NCBI GenBank assembly: GCA_016841875.1
Contig: JAENYG010000006.1
Coordinates: forward strand, 1-64,000
Reading direction: 5' to 3'
From: Syntrophomonas sp.
Lineage (GTDB): Bacteria; Bacillota; Syntrophomonadia; Syntrophomonadales; Syntrophomonadaceae
Length of the DNA: 64,000 nucleotides
The notes under the pieces were generated by a model. That model saw only the letters and a list, made by a program, of their open reading frames with translations, did not search any database and was not told the DNA's origin. Positions 1-9,008 of the stretch are shown here, piece after piece. The translations under genes were made by a program, and so were the position numbers. Within the stretch, counting starts at the first letter, position 1. Each line of letters opens with the position of its first letter.

Positions 1-15
1 ATCTACACAGCACTA

Positions 16-93
16 GGTGTGGATCCACCCTCGTTATAAATTCCGGGAATGCAGGGTGCTAACCCACACCGGAGTCTTTGGCTCATTTTTTTT
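16..93. ncRNA. Structured RNA candidate cut by window edge
   Basis: Three nested inverted repeats are visible: GGTGTGG (16-22) with CCACACC (64-70), ACCCT (27-31) with AGGGT (53-57), and ATTCC (40-44) with GGAAT (46-50). Eight T residues follow at 86-93 on the plus strand. The arrangement is far tidier than a chance spacer and suggests a folded RNA whose 5' part lies left of the window. The minus strand carries AGGGTGGATCC, one base off the T-box core AGGGTGGNACC, but there is little room for a full T-box leader. The RNA class and strand are not established. Confidence 0.35.
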
Positions 94-131
94 ACACCGT
101 TACACAGACTTAACCGCTCTATTCCGACTAT

Positions 132-719
132 TTAATTATAACTTAAGTTCTTTCTGCTTTTAATAATGTTATCAATAATACCATACCAACGGGAAACATC
201 TTCCGATGCGGTTTTATACTCTTCGCTATCTTTGCTAACTTCCCAAAATAGGAAATTAGCCAAAACAAAAGGGGTTTGTGAATCGTTGAATGATATTTTT
301 AAATCAATTCTGTTGATTCTATCTGCCGCTGCCTTTCCAGATAGATTCCCTATTACCTTATCAACACTATCAGCTAGAACATTACCAACTGTTTGACTTC
401 TCACCTGATTATTTATCGAAGTAGTTGTATCATTAACTTTATATTCTATAATTTCACAAGAGATTATATCATTAAATTTATACACCAAAGGAACAGGAGT
501 GCCATTTTTCATAGTGCTTATGCAAATCTTTTTTTCTTCCTGATTTATGCCAATTACCATATTTTGATTTGCATATGTTTGTGTTGCAGAAAAGAAATTA
601 ACGGATTCCTCAAGCTTTTTCTTTCTATTCATATAATGATTATATATTTTCATATTTTTGTTATTAAATAACATGTAGGCAACAAATCCACAAACAATCA
701 AAGACACCACAATCAACAA
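132..719 (-). CDS. Membrane-anchored hypothetical protein
   Basis: The function is not recognised. The product has one hydrophobic N-terminal segment of about 20 residues (VVSLIVCGFVAYMLF) followed by a soluble domain with alternating strands, as in small membrane-anchored proteins of unknown function. The open frame begins with TTG at 737, but the only good ribosome site (AAGGAG, 729-734) lies inside that extension. It sits 9 nt before another TTG at 717-719, which is therefore the preferred start (195 residues). The base composition is AT-rich compared with the genes from 944 onward. It stands alone, followed downstream on the same strand by the structured RNA region. The frame is probably real; nothing supports a role. 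Confidence 0.6.
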   Translation of the reverse strand: MLIVVSLIVCGFVAYMLFNNKNMKIYNHYMNRKKKLEESVNFFSATQTYANQNMVIGINQEEKKICISTMKNGTPVPLVYKFNDIISCEIIEYKVNDTTTSINNQVRSQTVGNVLADSVDKVIGNLSGKAAADRINRIDLKISFNDSQTPFVLANFLFWEVSKDSEEYKTASEDVSRWYGIIDNIIKSRKNLSYN

Positions 720-943
720 ACGAATCAACTCCTTCAAAATATTGGCCTAACAAGTAAATTAGTTCCTATTGTAATATTTTGTTATTCTCTTTTATCTTTC
801 GTACCCAAGGAGGATGGTTTCGGAACGACTCGGATAATACTAACTTTAAAACCAGCCTTACTGCCCGGAGCAATACACCCGCCTAACTCACTACTAAAAT
901 CATGAGTTTGCGACGGGTGATAAACAATCAGCATTATTGAATA

Positions 944-1888
944 CTACATAATAACTGCGCGTATAAAAAGAATAATCCAAAGTAAAAAAATAACAAACCG
1001 TACTGATAGAAAAATCCCTTTTACTGTTTTGCTAGTCAGATACAATTTGATCAAATCCTCATATACCCATCCGCCGTCCAGCGGGCTAATGGGGAAGGAG
1101 TTAATAAAACCGAAAAACAAACTGCCCAATGCCAGAAATAGTAACAGCTGGGACGATATTAAAAGTCCAATTATAACCAGGATCACGGCTAGCAAGGCAT
1201 TGGTTCCGATACCGGATGCGTTAAACCTCAAGTGCACCCTGGGTTCTGCCTGGAAAAAAGTAGTCTCGTCAGCCTCTACAAAACCCCCAACAATAGAACC
1301 TGCCATCGCCCCTACCCGTTTAATTTTAATATCGTTATTAGCCAGAACAACACCGTGGGCAAATTCATGAACGCATAAGCCTAGAATAACACCCACCGCA
1401 AATACTAAAGCATTTATTCCAGACATTCCTCCGCCGTAAAATTGAATGAACGGAAGGCTTCCAACGGCCAAAAAAACCGTCGGAACTATTAAGGTGAAGC
1501 CGATCATGCCGACTCCAAATGCGGTTGTCATTCTTTCAAAAATCTTCCACACGGCCTGGTAACGGCTGGTAATACGATAAAAGAACTCTGGAAGAGTGCT
1601 GCTGCTTGCCATGACCATACCTTGGTCATGCAACTCGACTTCATCTGCAATAGATTCAAATTTTACTAGTATATTTTTATACCTTTCAGTTGTTTCGGCT
1701 AATTCTTGGTCTATTTTTGTGTTCTTTTCGGCTTGAGCTCTTTCCAGGTAAGCTCCTACGTCTCTAAGATCGAGGTATACATCACCGAGCGAACTCTCGA
1801 CCGCGCACCCCTTCTCCTGAATCACCTTAATCTTATCCAAATTCTTTTCCAGCTTGGACAAATGTTTATTAAGGCTAGCTAATTGCAT
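944..1888 (-). CDS. M50/site-2-type membrane metalloprotease
   Basis: The protein has 314 residues. The first 95 or so form a charged, coiled-coil-like cytoplasmic part, followed by several membrane segments. The zinc motif HEFAH lies at residues 174-178 inside a membrane segment, and the second family motif SPLDGG at 268-273 would supply the third zinc ligand. These are the hallmarks of intramembrane site-2 proteases, which cut membrane-bound substrates such as anti-sigma factors. The substrate here is unknown. The start overlaps the end of the upstream winged-helix gene by 14 nt, so the two are probably translationally coupled and may form a regulator/protease pair. The N-terminal coiled coil is unusual for RseP/SpoIVFB and no PDZ domain is seen. 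Confidence 0.8.
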   Translation of the reverse strand: MQLASLNKHLSKLEKNLDKIKVIQEKGCAVESSLGDVYLDLRDVGAYLERAQAEKNTKIDQELAETTERYKNILVKFESIADEVELHDQGMVMASSSTLPEFFYRITSRYQAVWKIFERMTTAFGVGMIGFTLIVPTVFLAVGSLPFIQFYGGGMSGINALVFAVGVILGLCVHEFAHGVVLANNDIKIKRVGAMAGSIVGGFVEADETTFFQAEPRVHLRFNASGIGTNALLAVILVIIGLLISSQLLLFLALGSLFFGFINSFPISPLDGGWVYEDLIKLYLTSKTVKGIFLSVRFVIFLLWIILFIRAVIM

Positions 1889-2141
1889 TTCTGCCTTTTT
1901 CTGTTATATCATATTTTTTGGATCCGAATAGTTTCTTCTCTACTACAACAATATAGTCATTTTTTTCAAGTTCATCCAACACTGCTTGCGATCTCCCCGT
2001 TGCTCCCACGGGGTTATTACCACCTTTAATTTCAGTAAGTCTATCGCGCACTATTCTGGTGAGTTCACTTGAATCTTTGCGACCTTCTTTTAGGGCTTCA
2101 AGATAAAGTTTTTGAACCAATGTTAAATCATTATTTGTCAT
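1875..2141 (-). CDS. Small winged-helix-like protein
   Basis: The protein has 88 residues and is predicted to be helical in its first half. The C-terminal pattern VLDELEKNDYIVVVEKK...YDITEKGRNAI is typical of the wing and last helix of winged helix-turn-helix regulators. A good ribosome site (GGAGGTG) precedes the ATG. It overlaps the M50 protease gene and is probably the first gene of that two-gene operon. Whether it binds DNA or acts as a protein partner of the protease cannot be told from sequence. Confidence 0.65.
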   Translation of the reverse strand: MTNNDLTLVQKLYLEALKEGRKDSSELTRIVRDRLTEIKGGNNPVGATGRSQAVLDELEKNDYIVVVEKKLFGSKKYDITEKGRNAIS

Positions 2142-2468
2142 TTTATAAAAGCACCTCCAATTACATTGTTATCGACAATATTTTAGTAAAACCGACACGA
2201 AAAGTAAAGCTTTTCCCTGATGTTTCTCCATATAAAGTCAAGTACTGCATCTAGGAAACATAACATCTGACATGAAATAGAATCCACCATACGCTTCCGG
2301 TTTGCGCCTTCCTCTTCCAGCAACCTGATCTTTGGCTCTATTTTCATGTGTGCAGGCTTAATCGGTTCCGACCGGGAGATGAGAATACTTCCCCCGGTCA
2401 TCCCCTTTGATTTTTACTTGCTCCCATTCGAGAAGTCTTTTTGTTTGGTTTCTCGAATTGCTTAATAC
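2142..2468. other. Intergenic region after cstA
   Basis: No convincing gene is present; a 72-codon minus-strand frame lacks a ribosome site and looks random. A 9-bp inverted repeat (ATTCGAGAA 2426-2434, TTCTCGAAT 2450-2458, 15-nt loop) follows the cstA stop. It may end that transcript, although it has no clear U-tract. Confidence 0.4.
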
Positions 2469-4115
2469 TTACACTGCTTCTTCCTCCGCAGTTGCCAGTA
2501 CAATATCCTGAGCTGTAATGCTATTTCTCTTCTTGAAGAAGTCCATGTAGAAGAACCCGGTCAGAATAACAGCAAGTGCCGGTATCCAAGCCAGATATAG
2601 CATATCTTGCACCACATAGGTGTAGCTAAGGTAACACGCTCCTGGTATTGCTACGACAAAGGTGGTAAACATTAATGCAAACCAGAAGTACCCTGTAGGT
2701 CTGCCAACTAACTTAAGCCAAATGATAACCGTCATGAAGGACATTAATGCCAGTAGACTCGACAGGGCCGGGAAAAGTACCCATATATAGAACCAACCCC
2801 CGGACAGTGCCAGGATTCCACAGAGAACCAGGGAAAGTGATGCTGCACCCCACTTGGAAGCGGAATTAGGAACAACCGGTTTAACCGTCATTCCGTAAAG
2901 TTCCAGCATGAATATTCTCATGTTCCTGGCACCAGATTCCAGTGTCGTTATCATGAATATGCTGCCGAGCAATCCACCCCAGACTGCCCATACATCAAGG
3001 GGAATGAAAGTGAATACATTTCCGGCAATTTGTGCATACCCGTTTTGGAGGATAAATATCCACCCTTTACCGATATATTCCGAATAGACTGCCAGAGGCA
3101 AGACAGCGGCAGAAGCCAAAGCTACAAATGCCGTTAGTCCTTCCAATGCTTCTCCGCCATAGCCTATGAGGCGCACATATTTTTCATCAGGTATTCTTCT
3201 GGAGGTATATCCTGTGGTCCAGAAAGAATGCATCCCGGTCAAGGCACCGCATGATATGGTCAGGAACAACATCGGCCAAAGAGGTCCCTTGGAGGTCGTC
3301 GCGATAACAGCCGGCAGCTCAAGCGGAAGATTACCGACAATGCACCCTACCAGCAGGATTACCGATCCCACGCACATGAAGCAAAAATTAAGGAAGTTTC
3401 TGGGTTCGACCAACATCCACGCCGGGATGGAGGCTGATATTACCGGATAACATACGAAAATACCAAACCATACATAATACGACAGATGTATTGGGTATTT
3501 GAGACCCAACACAACGCATATACCTACGATTATTACTCCGAGTATAGTAGCCCTGAGAACCGGCCAGCCAAAACGATAGATCAAGAATCCCATCATAACC
3601 CCGCTGACAGTGAAGGCAATGGTCGGAAGAGTCAACTGCGGTGTCGCTTCGAAAAGCTTGGCTAACGCAGTTAGGAAAACAGCTGTAAATGCTGCAATAC
3701 TGAACCATCCTAGAAGCACGCCCATCTTTCCAGCCCTTACACTGATGAGCTCCGTTATAAGACCCCCTATGGTCTTCCCTTGTTTGCGCATAGAAATGTG
3801 CATAGTCGCATAGTCATGGGGTGAACCCAAGAATATGTTACCCAGGGTGATATAAAGGAAAGCGGGCAGGAAACCCCACATGGCACCAGTTGCGCCCCCT
3901 GCCAAAGGTGCACCGCCGGCTATTGATGCCCAGTGATCACCAAACAGTGTTACCGGATTAGCCGGATAAAAATCCACGTCATCCCGTAGTTCAATTGCCG
4001 GCACTTTCCTGCCTGGTTTGTATTTCAGATAAACTTTTTGCAGATGCCCACCAATAAACAAATATCCCAAAGTCCAGATGGCAATTCCTATTAATGTTAG
4101 TGACGTTGTAGTCAT
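2469..4115 (-). CDS. cstA: Carbon starvation protein CstA family transporter
   Basis: The protein has 548 residues with many hydrophobic segments and the CstA-family N-terminal block (GDHWASIAGGAPLAGGATGA, then SPHDYATMHISMRKQGKTIG). Characterised members import peptides or pyruvate when carbon is scarce. This copy is shorter than E. coli CstA (about 700 residues), as is common for family members in anaerobes. AGGAGG lies 6-12 nt before the ATG. It is the last gene of a same-strand series after the Hdr and CoA-transferase genes, but a 361-nt gap separates it from them, so it may have its own promoter. Substrate is unknown; an organic acid or pyruvate would fit the neighbourhood. Confidence 0.9.
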   Translation of the reverse strand: MTTTSLTLIGIAIWTLGYLFIGGHLQKVYLKYKPGRKVPAIELRDDVDFYPANPVTLFGDHWASIAGGAPLAGGATGAMWGFLPAFLYITLGNIFLGSPHDYATMHISMRKQGKTIGGLITELISVRAGKMGVLLGWFSIAAFTAVFLTALAKLFEATPQLTLPTIAFTVSGVMMGFLIYRFGWPVLRATILGVIIVGICVVLGLKYPIHLSYYVWFGIFVCYPVISASIPAWMLVEPRNFLNFCFMCVGSVILLVGCIVGNLPLELPAVIATTSKGPLWPMLFLTISCGALTGMHSFWTTGYTSRRIPDEKYVRLIGYGGEALEGLTAFVALASAAVLPLAVYSEYIGKGWIFILQNGYAQIAGNVFTFIPLDVWAVWGGLLGSIFMITTLESGARNMRIFMLELYGMTVKPVVPNSASKWGAASLSLVLCGILALSGGWFYIWVLFPALSSLLALMSFMTVIIWLKLVGRPTGYFWFALMFTTFVVAIPGACYLSYTYVVQDMLYLAWIPALAVILTGFFYMDFFKKRNSITAQDIVLATAEEEAV

Positions 4116-4476
4116 TGCTCATTTCCTCCTCTACAAAGCTATAAACTTCTAATCCTCAAAACCCGATTCAATACGCGAACTCTCTGCTACTAGTAAGTTC
4201 GGCTGTTGTGTATTAACAGTGAGTAATTAGGTCAAGATTTTTTGCCCAACTTAACCATTTCCCGACTACATACGATTGAATCTTACCCTACATCTCCTCC
4301 TCCTTTAATATTTAGTTTGATTGTGGCAATAAGAACTTATGTTACTAAATAAAATCGGGAACATTAGCACCCGGTTGCCACCTAATACAGATAATAATGA
4401 TAAACCATGTCGAATAGTCACCTACCGCCTATATACATACTTTGCGGCCGAACGAAACCTTAACGAACGGATAAAA
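4116..4476. other. Intergenic region between CoA-transferase and cstA
   Basis: There is no gene. On the minus strand a strong ribosome site (GGAGGAGGAG, from about 4294 upward) is followed at once by ATG TAG (4288-4293), a start-stop. A sequence resembling a -24/-12 promoter (TGGCA...GGTGCT, 4366-4381) has only 9 nt between its GG and GC, one fewer than sigma-54 tolerates, so it is not called. Confidence 0.35.
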
Positions 4477-5271
4477 CTATTTCTTTCTAAGTGAACCAGT
4501 TACGTCTACTGCTCTGAGGTTCTCCAGTTCCTTTTCCGTAGGCTCAGGAATGACTTGTACATCCGGGGCTACCTTGAGATCCCAGCCAGTATTTTCTTTA
4601 ACTTCCTCTATGGAGGAGAAAGGATAATAACCAGTCAGAATAAACTCTTTAGTAACCGGGTCAGGTCTGAGAATTCCCAGAGTGGTAATCATTGCAGAAG
4701 GTCCGCCCCCTGGGAACCCATATTTTTCACGGGCATTTCCACCGTCCAGATAGCCCGGTGAGGAAATGTAAGAAACTTTTTCATTGAATCTCTTCTTCTC
4801 GTGAGTAACCATGAGCAGATATTGCTTGGCGCCGGTAGCAATCTCATTAGCACCACCGGAACCATTCAACCTTACTCTAGGCAGGGTGTATTTCCCGACC
4901 TTCCATGGATCGGTACCTTCCGCCCAGATGCCGGTAGTATTAACATTGCCATATTTATCAGTTTCTGCTGCACCGATAACTGCATTGTCAACTCTTCCAG
5001 AGGCCACCAGGAATCCCAGAGCATCAATAGCATTGGTAAAGCTGACTGCATTAGCGGATATACGATTGTCTTCTATACCCCAGGGCAGTCCACCTACTGG
5101 AGTGGATCCATAAACTCCGCCTTCAGTAAATGCCATCAGATTCGGAGCATGATTTCTCTGAGCAAAGAATCCTGCCAGCATACTGAGGCCAACCCCAAAT
5201 ATTGCCAGTTCACCATCTTTAAACTCCCTACCGGTTGCAATTGCCATCATTTCTTGTCTTGTATAGTCCAT
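4477..5271 (-). CDS. CoA-transferase subunit B, glutaconate type
   Basis: The protein has 264 residues and belongs to the family I CoA-transferase beta subunits, like glutaconate CoA-transferase B. The sequence TEGGVYG contains the glutamate expected to form the covalent CoA-thioester intermediate, and SGGANEIA..., followed by FPGGGPSAMITTLGI, matches the family C-terminal half. A longer frame opens at 5310, but the strong AAAGGAGGT sits just before an internal ATG at 5269-5271. That start leaves the gene non-overlapping with subunit A, whose stop is at 5276. The enzyme would move CoA between an acyl-CoA and a free acid in the cytoplasm. The acid pair is not determinable; a dicarboxylate or a fatty acid is possible. 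It is coupled to subunit A upstream. Confidence 0.85.
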   Translation of the reverse strand: MDYTRQEMMAIATGREFKDGELAIFGVGLSMLAGFFAQRNHAPNLMAFTEGGVYGSTPVGGLPWGIEDNRISANAVSFTNAIDALGFLVASGRVDNAVIGAAETDKYGNVNTTGIWAEGTDPWKVGKYTLPRVRLNGSGGANEIATGAKQYLLMVTHEKKRFNEKVSYISSPGYLDGGNAREKYGFPGGGPSAMITTLGILRPDPVTKEFILTGYYPFSSIEEVKENTGWDLKVAPDVQVIPEPTEKELENLRAVDVTGSLRKK

Positions 5272-5275
5272 GGTC

Positions 5276-6259
5276 TTACCTCCTTTCCAAGAGTTCCTTG
5301 ATTTCCGCATCAGTCTTAATCCACTGTCTGTACGGATCCATCAAGAACGCAGTATCAGTATTAGTTATCTTGTCGATTCTTTCCTGGCCGATCATGTTTA
5401 CATAATCCCAGACATCGCCATATTGGCCGAATTTTTCGAGATATTCATTGGTGCCTTCCTCAGTCTTGAGCATCTTATTCATGTAGAACATGTGCTCTTC
5501 ATCACTGTCATAAAGACCAGTGGAACATGCTGGCCACACGCCATACGGAGCATATACGACCGCATCAGTTACTATATAAGGAATTCTGACCAGGTTAGGA
5601 AATTGCCTCATAGCCCCGGTGTCCACTATCTTGTCAGCAACAAGAATTACCTTCTTGGAGCAGCGGGATAATTCATAGCGGCACCATTCGGTACCCAGCA
5701 TGATAGCATTACCATAAATATCTGCCATGGTTACATGTATTGCTGCTACATCAGGTTTGATCGGAGTGAATGCTCCACATATTTTGCCGGTGAATGGGTC
5801 AGTGATTTCAGGGATTTTTTTGGTATTGGGGTAGTTTTCGGGATCATCTGCTGATGCCCACTGCTGGTCACAACCAGTATTCATAAATGTAGGTACAAAT
5901 GGCCAGTTCAATGCTCCAGCCATCATCCGGATGGGGATAGCTCCATTGGAATAATCTTCCAGAATGGTTTTTCCGGTTTCAACTGCTCTTTTTAAGCCAT
6001 TAGCAAAACCATATACTTCTAATCCGGAAAATCCTACTTCTATCCGTTTAATTCCGCCTACTGCGGCTAACAGGTTGGTTCCCTGAGAGTTACAGTTGGA
6101 TGCACAGTCAATATCCTTTATTCCGGCTTTAACCATTTCTCTAAAAAACGAAATACAATCCGAGCCTACTGGCAGTGCTCCACCATGCCCAAAATACATG
6201 CCATCGTAGGTGTATTGTTCAACAGCTTCTTTCATTGTGATGAGCTTGCTTTTGTTCAA
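5276..6259 (-). CDS. CoA-transferase subunit A, glutaconate type
   Basis: The protein has 327 residues. The N-terminus (MKEAVEQYTYDGMYFGHGGALPVG) and central block (NTGCDQQWASADDPENYP, then CGAFTPIKPDVAAIHVTMAD) fit glutaconate CoA-transferase alpha subunits of about 320 residues. It pairs with the subunit B gene 4 nt downstream. The ribosome site is AAAGGAGGAAAAGTC before the ATG. The pair lies 250 nt after the Hdr-like operon on the same strand. This suggests the Hdr complex and the CoA ester may serve the same oxidation pathway, but the spacer holds a hairpin, so read-through is uncertain. Confidence 0.85.
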   Translation of the reverse strand: MNKSKLITMKEAVEQYTYDGMYFGHGGALPVGSDCISFFREMVKAGIKDIDCASNCNSQGTNLLAAVGGIKRIEVGFSGLEVYGFANGLKRAVETGKTILEDYSNGAIPIRMMAGALNWPFVPTFMNTGCDQQWASADDPENYPNTKKIPEITDPFTGKICGAFTPIKPDVAAIHVTMADIYGNAIMLGTEWCRYELSRCSKKVILVADKIVDTGAMRQFPNLVRIPYIVTDAVVYAPYGVWPACSTGLYDSDEEHMFYMNKMLKTEEGTNEYLEKFGQYGDVWDYVNMIGQERIDKITNTDTAFLMDPYRQWIKTDAEIKELLERR

Positions 6260-6357
6260 TGACTTTTCCTCCTTTTTAACTTGGCGGGTATTTTTCTGGA
6301 GTAATAGTTTTTATCTTTCTCTCTAAAAGAATATAATGATATTGTGTTTTTGTATTG

Positions 6358-6405
6358 GACTGGCTAATTCAGGTACTGATTAGTCAGTCATTTTTTTCAC
6401 CTCCT
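6358..6405 (-). promoter_or_regulatory. Hairpin with ribosome site and mini-ORF
   Basis: An imperfect 11-bp inverted repeat (GACTGGCTAAT 6358-6368, ATTAGTCAGTC 6379-6389) lies between the Hdr operon and the CoA-transferase genes. On the plus side it is followed by seven T. On the minus strand AGGAGG (6400-6405) is 8 nt before ATG ACT GAC TAA (6380-6391), a three-codon frame inside the hairpin arm. It could be a leader-type regulatory element or just a terminator-like hairpin. Confidence 0.3.
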
Positions 6406-6510
6406 TTTCTTACCATTAGATTTCAACAAACTGCATCTGGTTTACCCTGAACACACTTATATAGATCTACCTGTATTTTTTTCAGCAGTTTCATAATAAT
6501 TTACCTATTT

Positions 6511-7386
6511 TTATGCCAGCCCTTTACTCTGCAGTAAGGGAAAGGGACTGGTAAGGAGTCGCTTTAATCCCAACTGCGCAGGTGAATACCCAAAGGCTAT
6601 CCCCATTAACTGGGTAAGATATATTATCGGCAAATCATATTTTTTACCTTTCTTGGCTGCAATAGCCTCTTGTCTGCTATCCAGGTTTACGCCGCACATG
6701 GGACAGGCTACCACAATCGCATCTGCTCCAGCCTGCTGGGCTGATTCCAAAACCTGTCCACTCAGATCCAGGACAATATCAGTGTCGCTAGCCGCATATC
6801 CACCGCCACAGCACTCTGCCTTGTGAGCCCAAACTACTGTATCGGCTCCCATAGCTTGAAGAATCAAATCCATAGATATGGGCTGTTCCGGATCGTCAAA
6901 TTGCACGACATCTTTGGGCCGGGTCAGCAAACAGCCATAATAGGCAGCCAGTTTTAAACCCTGCAGCGGTTTTATAGTTTTCTCAGCTACAGCATTCAAT
7001 CCCTGGTCCTCCATAATAAACTGCAGGAGATTGCTGACTTCCGGTTCCACGGGCGGCTCAGCCTGAATTATTTCTCCTACCTCAGCGGCCAAAACGCTAT
7101 TATTTCGCAGTTCATAGGAAGCGCCTTTCAACCGACTAAAACATCCAGCACATGGTGCCAGCACTTTATTCATCTTCATATCCCTGGCTATAGCCAGATT
7201 GCGAGCACTCAGACTTATAGTTAATTCATGATTCAGACTATGGGCTGCGGTAGCTCCGCAGCAGTTCCAGTCTTCAATCTCATTTAAGTTAATACCCAGG
7301 TGTTTGCATACTACTTCTACTGAGATACCATATTCTTTCGCCAATCCATGTAATGAACACCCGGGGAAATAAGCCACATTCATCAT
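6511..7386 (-). CDS. hdrB: HdrB-like CCG-domain subunit (second copy)
   Basis: The protein has 291 residues with two CCG (cysteine-rich) domains. The first shows GCS, NCCG and CAGC; the second shows GCLL, ECCGGG and CPMC. Both follow the C-x31..39-CC-x33..36-C-x2-C pattern that binds the unusual [4Fe-4S] clusters cleaving disulfides in methanogen heterodisulfide reductase. It starts directly after the hdrC-like stop and is the last gene of the five-gene operon. Methanogen coenzymes are not expected here, so the true substrate of the site is unknown. In bacteria such subunits serve menaquinone-linked, sulfur-oxidising or flavin-bifurcating complexes. Confidence 0.88.
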   Translation of the reverse strand: MMNVAYFPGCSLHGLAKEYGISVEVVCKHLGINLNEIEDWNCCGATAAHSLNHELTISLSARNLAIARDMKMNKVLAPCAGCFSRLKGASYELRNNSVLAAEVGEIIQAEPPVEPEVSNLLQFIMEDQGLNAVAEKTIKPLQGLKLAAYYGCLLTRPKDVVQFDDPEQPISMDLILQAMGADTVVWAHKAECCGGGYAASDTDIVLDLSGQVLESAQQAGADAIVVACPMCGVNLDSRQEAIAAKKGKKYDLPIIYLTQLMGIAFGYSPAQLGLKRLLTSPFPLLQSKGLA

Positions 7387-7968
7387 TTAGCCCTCCCTCT
7401 GTGCTGGTATATTTCTAAACATACGCCGAACCTGCTGTACATTTTTTATTCTGGAAGGGAGGGGATTCAACTTGCCTTTAAAAAACATTTTTATCCCCAT
7501 TTCAGCATCTTTGGTATACTGCTTGGACTTTATATTAAACTGCACAGTCATCAAAGCTTCTGCAACTCTGCCATACTGTTTGATAGAACCTAACATCAGT
7601 TCATGGAATAATTCTACATTGGGCCTGGTGGCAGGAACACACTGTTTATAAGCTTTTTCCCTCATATAATCCATTATCTTAGGAATATTAATGGATGAAG
7701 GACACCTGTCAACACACAACTGGCAGGCTACACAGGACCATAATGCATCCATCTTTAATAGTTTTGCTTCTTCTCCGATTTTTATTAATTGAATTATCTT
7801 CCTGGGAGTAATATCAAATATATGAGCATTGGAACATCCACCGGAACATTTGCCGCACTCCAAACACATTTCAATATCCGTGTGGCAGTGTTCTTTTATT
7901 TCCTCTCGGAGTGAGTTACTAGTTTGATCTATTCTTAAAACATGGTAGAAGTCTGCGGTATTATGCAT
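7387..7968 (-). CDS. hdrC: HdrC-like iron-sulfur subunit (second copy)
   Basis: The protein has 193 residues with two ferredoxin-type [4Fe-4S] motifs, CLECGKCSGGC near residue 35 and CVACQLCVDRCP near residue 78, as in HdrC (usually about 190 residues). It would carry electrons between the HdrA flavin subunit and the HdrB active-site subunit. It ends where the next hdrB-like gene begins, so translation is coupled. It differs clearly from the first hdrC-like gene of the operon, so the two are not a recent duplication. Confidence 0.88.
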   Translation of the reverse strand: MHNTADFYHVLRIDQTSNSLREEIKEHCHTDIEMCLECGKCSGGCSNAHIFDITPRKIIQLIKIGEEAKLLKMDALWSCVACQLCVDRCPSSINIPKIMDYMREKAYKQCVPATRPNVELFHELMLGSIKQYGRVAEALMTVQFNIKSKQYTKDAEMGIKMFFKGKLNPLPSRIKNVQQVRRMFRNIPAQREG

Positions 7969-7979
7969 TTACTCGCCCC

Positions 7980-9008
7980 CTAATCCTGATTGAACAGGGC
8001 TACCACGTCTGCAGCTGCGGCCGCTCCCTGATGCTGTGCTCCCAGACTCTCAACTGCGAATCCACATGCTCCGGCAAAGAACACTCGTTCTCCTGCCTGA
8101 ACTGGATTCTTGCTATCATATTCAATAAAGCCATACTGGTCTGTTTTAGCCGCAAACATTTCTGCTAGTTCTCCCGTTTTGGCATTGGGGACTATGGCAC
8201 TGGCCAGCACGATCATATCTGCTGCTACTTCCACCGGTACACCCATCAAAGTATCCTCGGCTCTTATCATAAGCTTGCCATTTTCGGGCAGTACTTTGGC
8301 GGGACGTCCTCTGACATACCGCACATGTTTTTCTTCAATGACCGAACGCACAAATTCTTCATATTCCTTGCCGGTAGCACGATAGTCCATATAAAATACA
8401 AAACATTTGGCATCTGGATTGAGGTCTTTCATAACCCCGGCCTGTTTAGCAGTATACATACAGCAAATCTTAGAGCAGTATGGAAAACCTTTAGAACGGT
8501 CCCGAGATCCTACACACTTGAAAAATGCTACTACCTGAGGCAATTCAGATTTATCTTTACCAGCCATGGCTTTGAGCTGATCTTCAAATTCCAGAGAATT
8601 ATACACATTTTCAAAGGCACCATAACCATATTCGCCATACACCGAAGCATCAAACATTTCAAATCCAGTGGCCAGAACTACCGCATCAACTTCAACCTGT
8701 TCTGAAACACTGGCACTGTCCAAATTAACTATAAAAGTTTTCTCTTTTCGCTCCGCTGAAGTCACAACTGTATTCAACATGGTTTTAATAGCGGAGCATT
8801 TCTCAATCTTTTTTACTTTGTCGTCCACCAGATCCTGTGGGTTCTCCCAGCGCGGGAAACTGCTGTAAAGCTTGTTTAATGCTCCACCCAGTTGCGGCTC
8901 TTTTTCAACTATAAGCACCTGGTAACCTGCATTACCAATTTTGATAGCAGCTTCCATACCGGCTACTCCCCCACCGATTATGAGTGCTGTCTTTTTCCTA
9001 TTGTTCAT
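7980..9008 (-). CDS. hdrA: Short HdrA-like FAD subunit
   Basis: The protein has 342 residues and opens with a Rossmann FAD-binding motif (GGGVAGMEAA). A middle block with CVGSRDRSKGFPYCSKICC and MDYRATGKEYEEF is diagnostic of HdrA-type flavoproteins. The C-terminus has the second nucleotide-contact motif (FFAGACGFAVESLGAQHQGAAAAADV). Methanogen HdrA is about 650 residues with ferredoxin inserts; this one lacks them, as do the roughly 340-residue HdrA proteins of bacterial sulfur-oxidising sHdr complexes. It sits centrally between two hdrCB pairs. Electron donor or acceptor is unknown. Confidence 0.87.
   Translation of the reverse strand: MNNRKKTALIIGGGVAGMEAAIKIGNAGYQVLIVEKEPQLGGALNKLYSSFPRWENPQDLVDDKVKKIEKCSAIKTMLNTVVTSAERKEKTFIVNLDSASVSEQVEVDAVVLATGFEMFDASVYGEYGYGAFENVYNSLEFEDQLKAMAGKDKSELPQVVAFFKCVGSRDRSKGFPYCSKICCMYTAKQAGVMKDLNPDAKCFVFYMDYRATGKEYEEFVRSVIEEKHVRYVRGRPAKVLPENGKLMIRAEDTLMGVPVEVAADMIVLASAIVPNAKTGELAEMFAAKTDQYGFIEYDSKNPVQAGERVFFAGACGFAVESLGAQHQGAAAAADVVALFNQD

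Noticed and set aside
1-93. T-box riboswitch on the minus strand
   Set aside because: The core word differs from the invariant ACC (TCC here) and the 131 nt to the upstream gene leave no room for a normal Stem I, so only an unassigned structured RNA is reported.
2183-2401. 72-codon frame downstream of cstA
   Set aside because: No ribosome site and no recognisable sequence pattern.
4366-4381. Sigma-54 promoter before cstA
   Set aside because: The GG and GC are 9 nt apart, not 10; this spacing is not tolerated.
6431-6450. Weak -24/-12-like sequence before the glutaconate-type CoA-transferase
   Set aside because: Spacing fits, but the boxes read GGGTA and ATGCA, too far from TGGCA and TTGCA.
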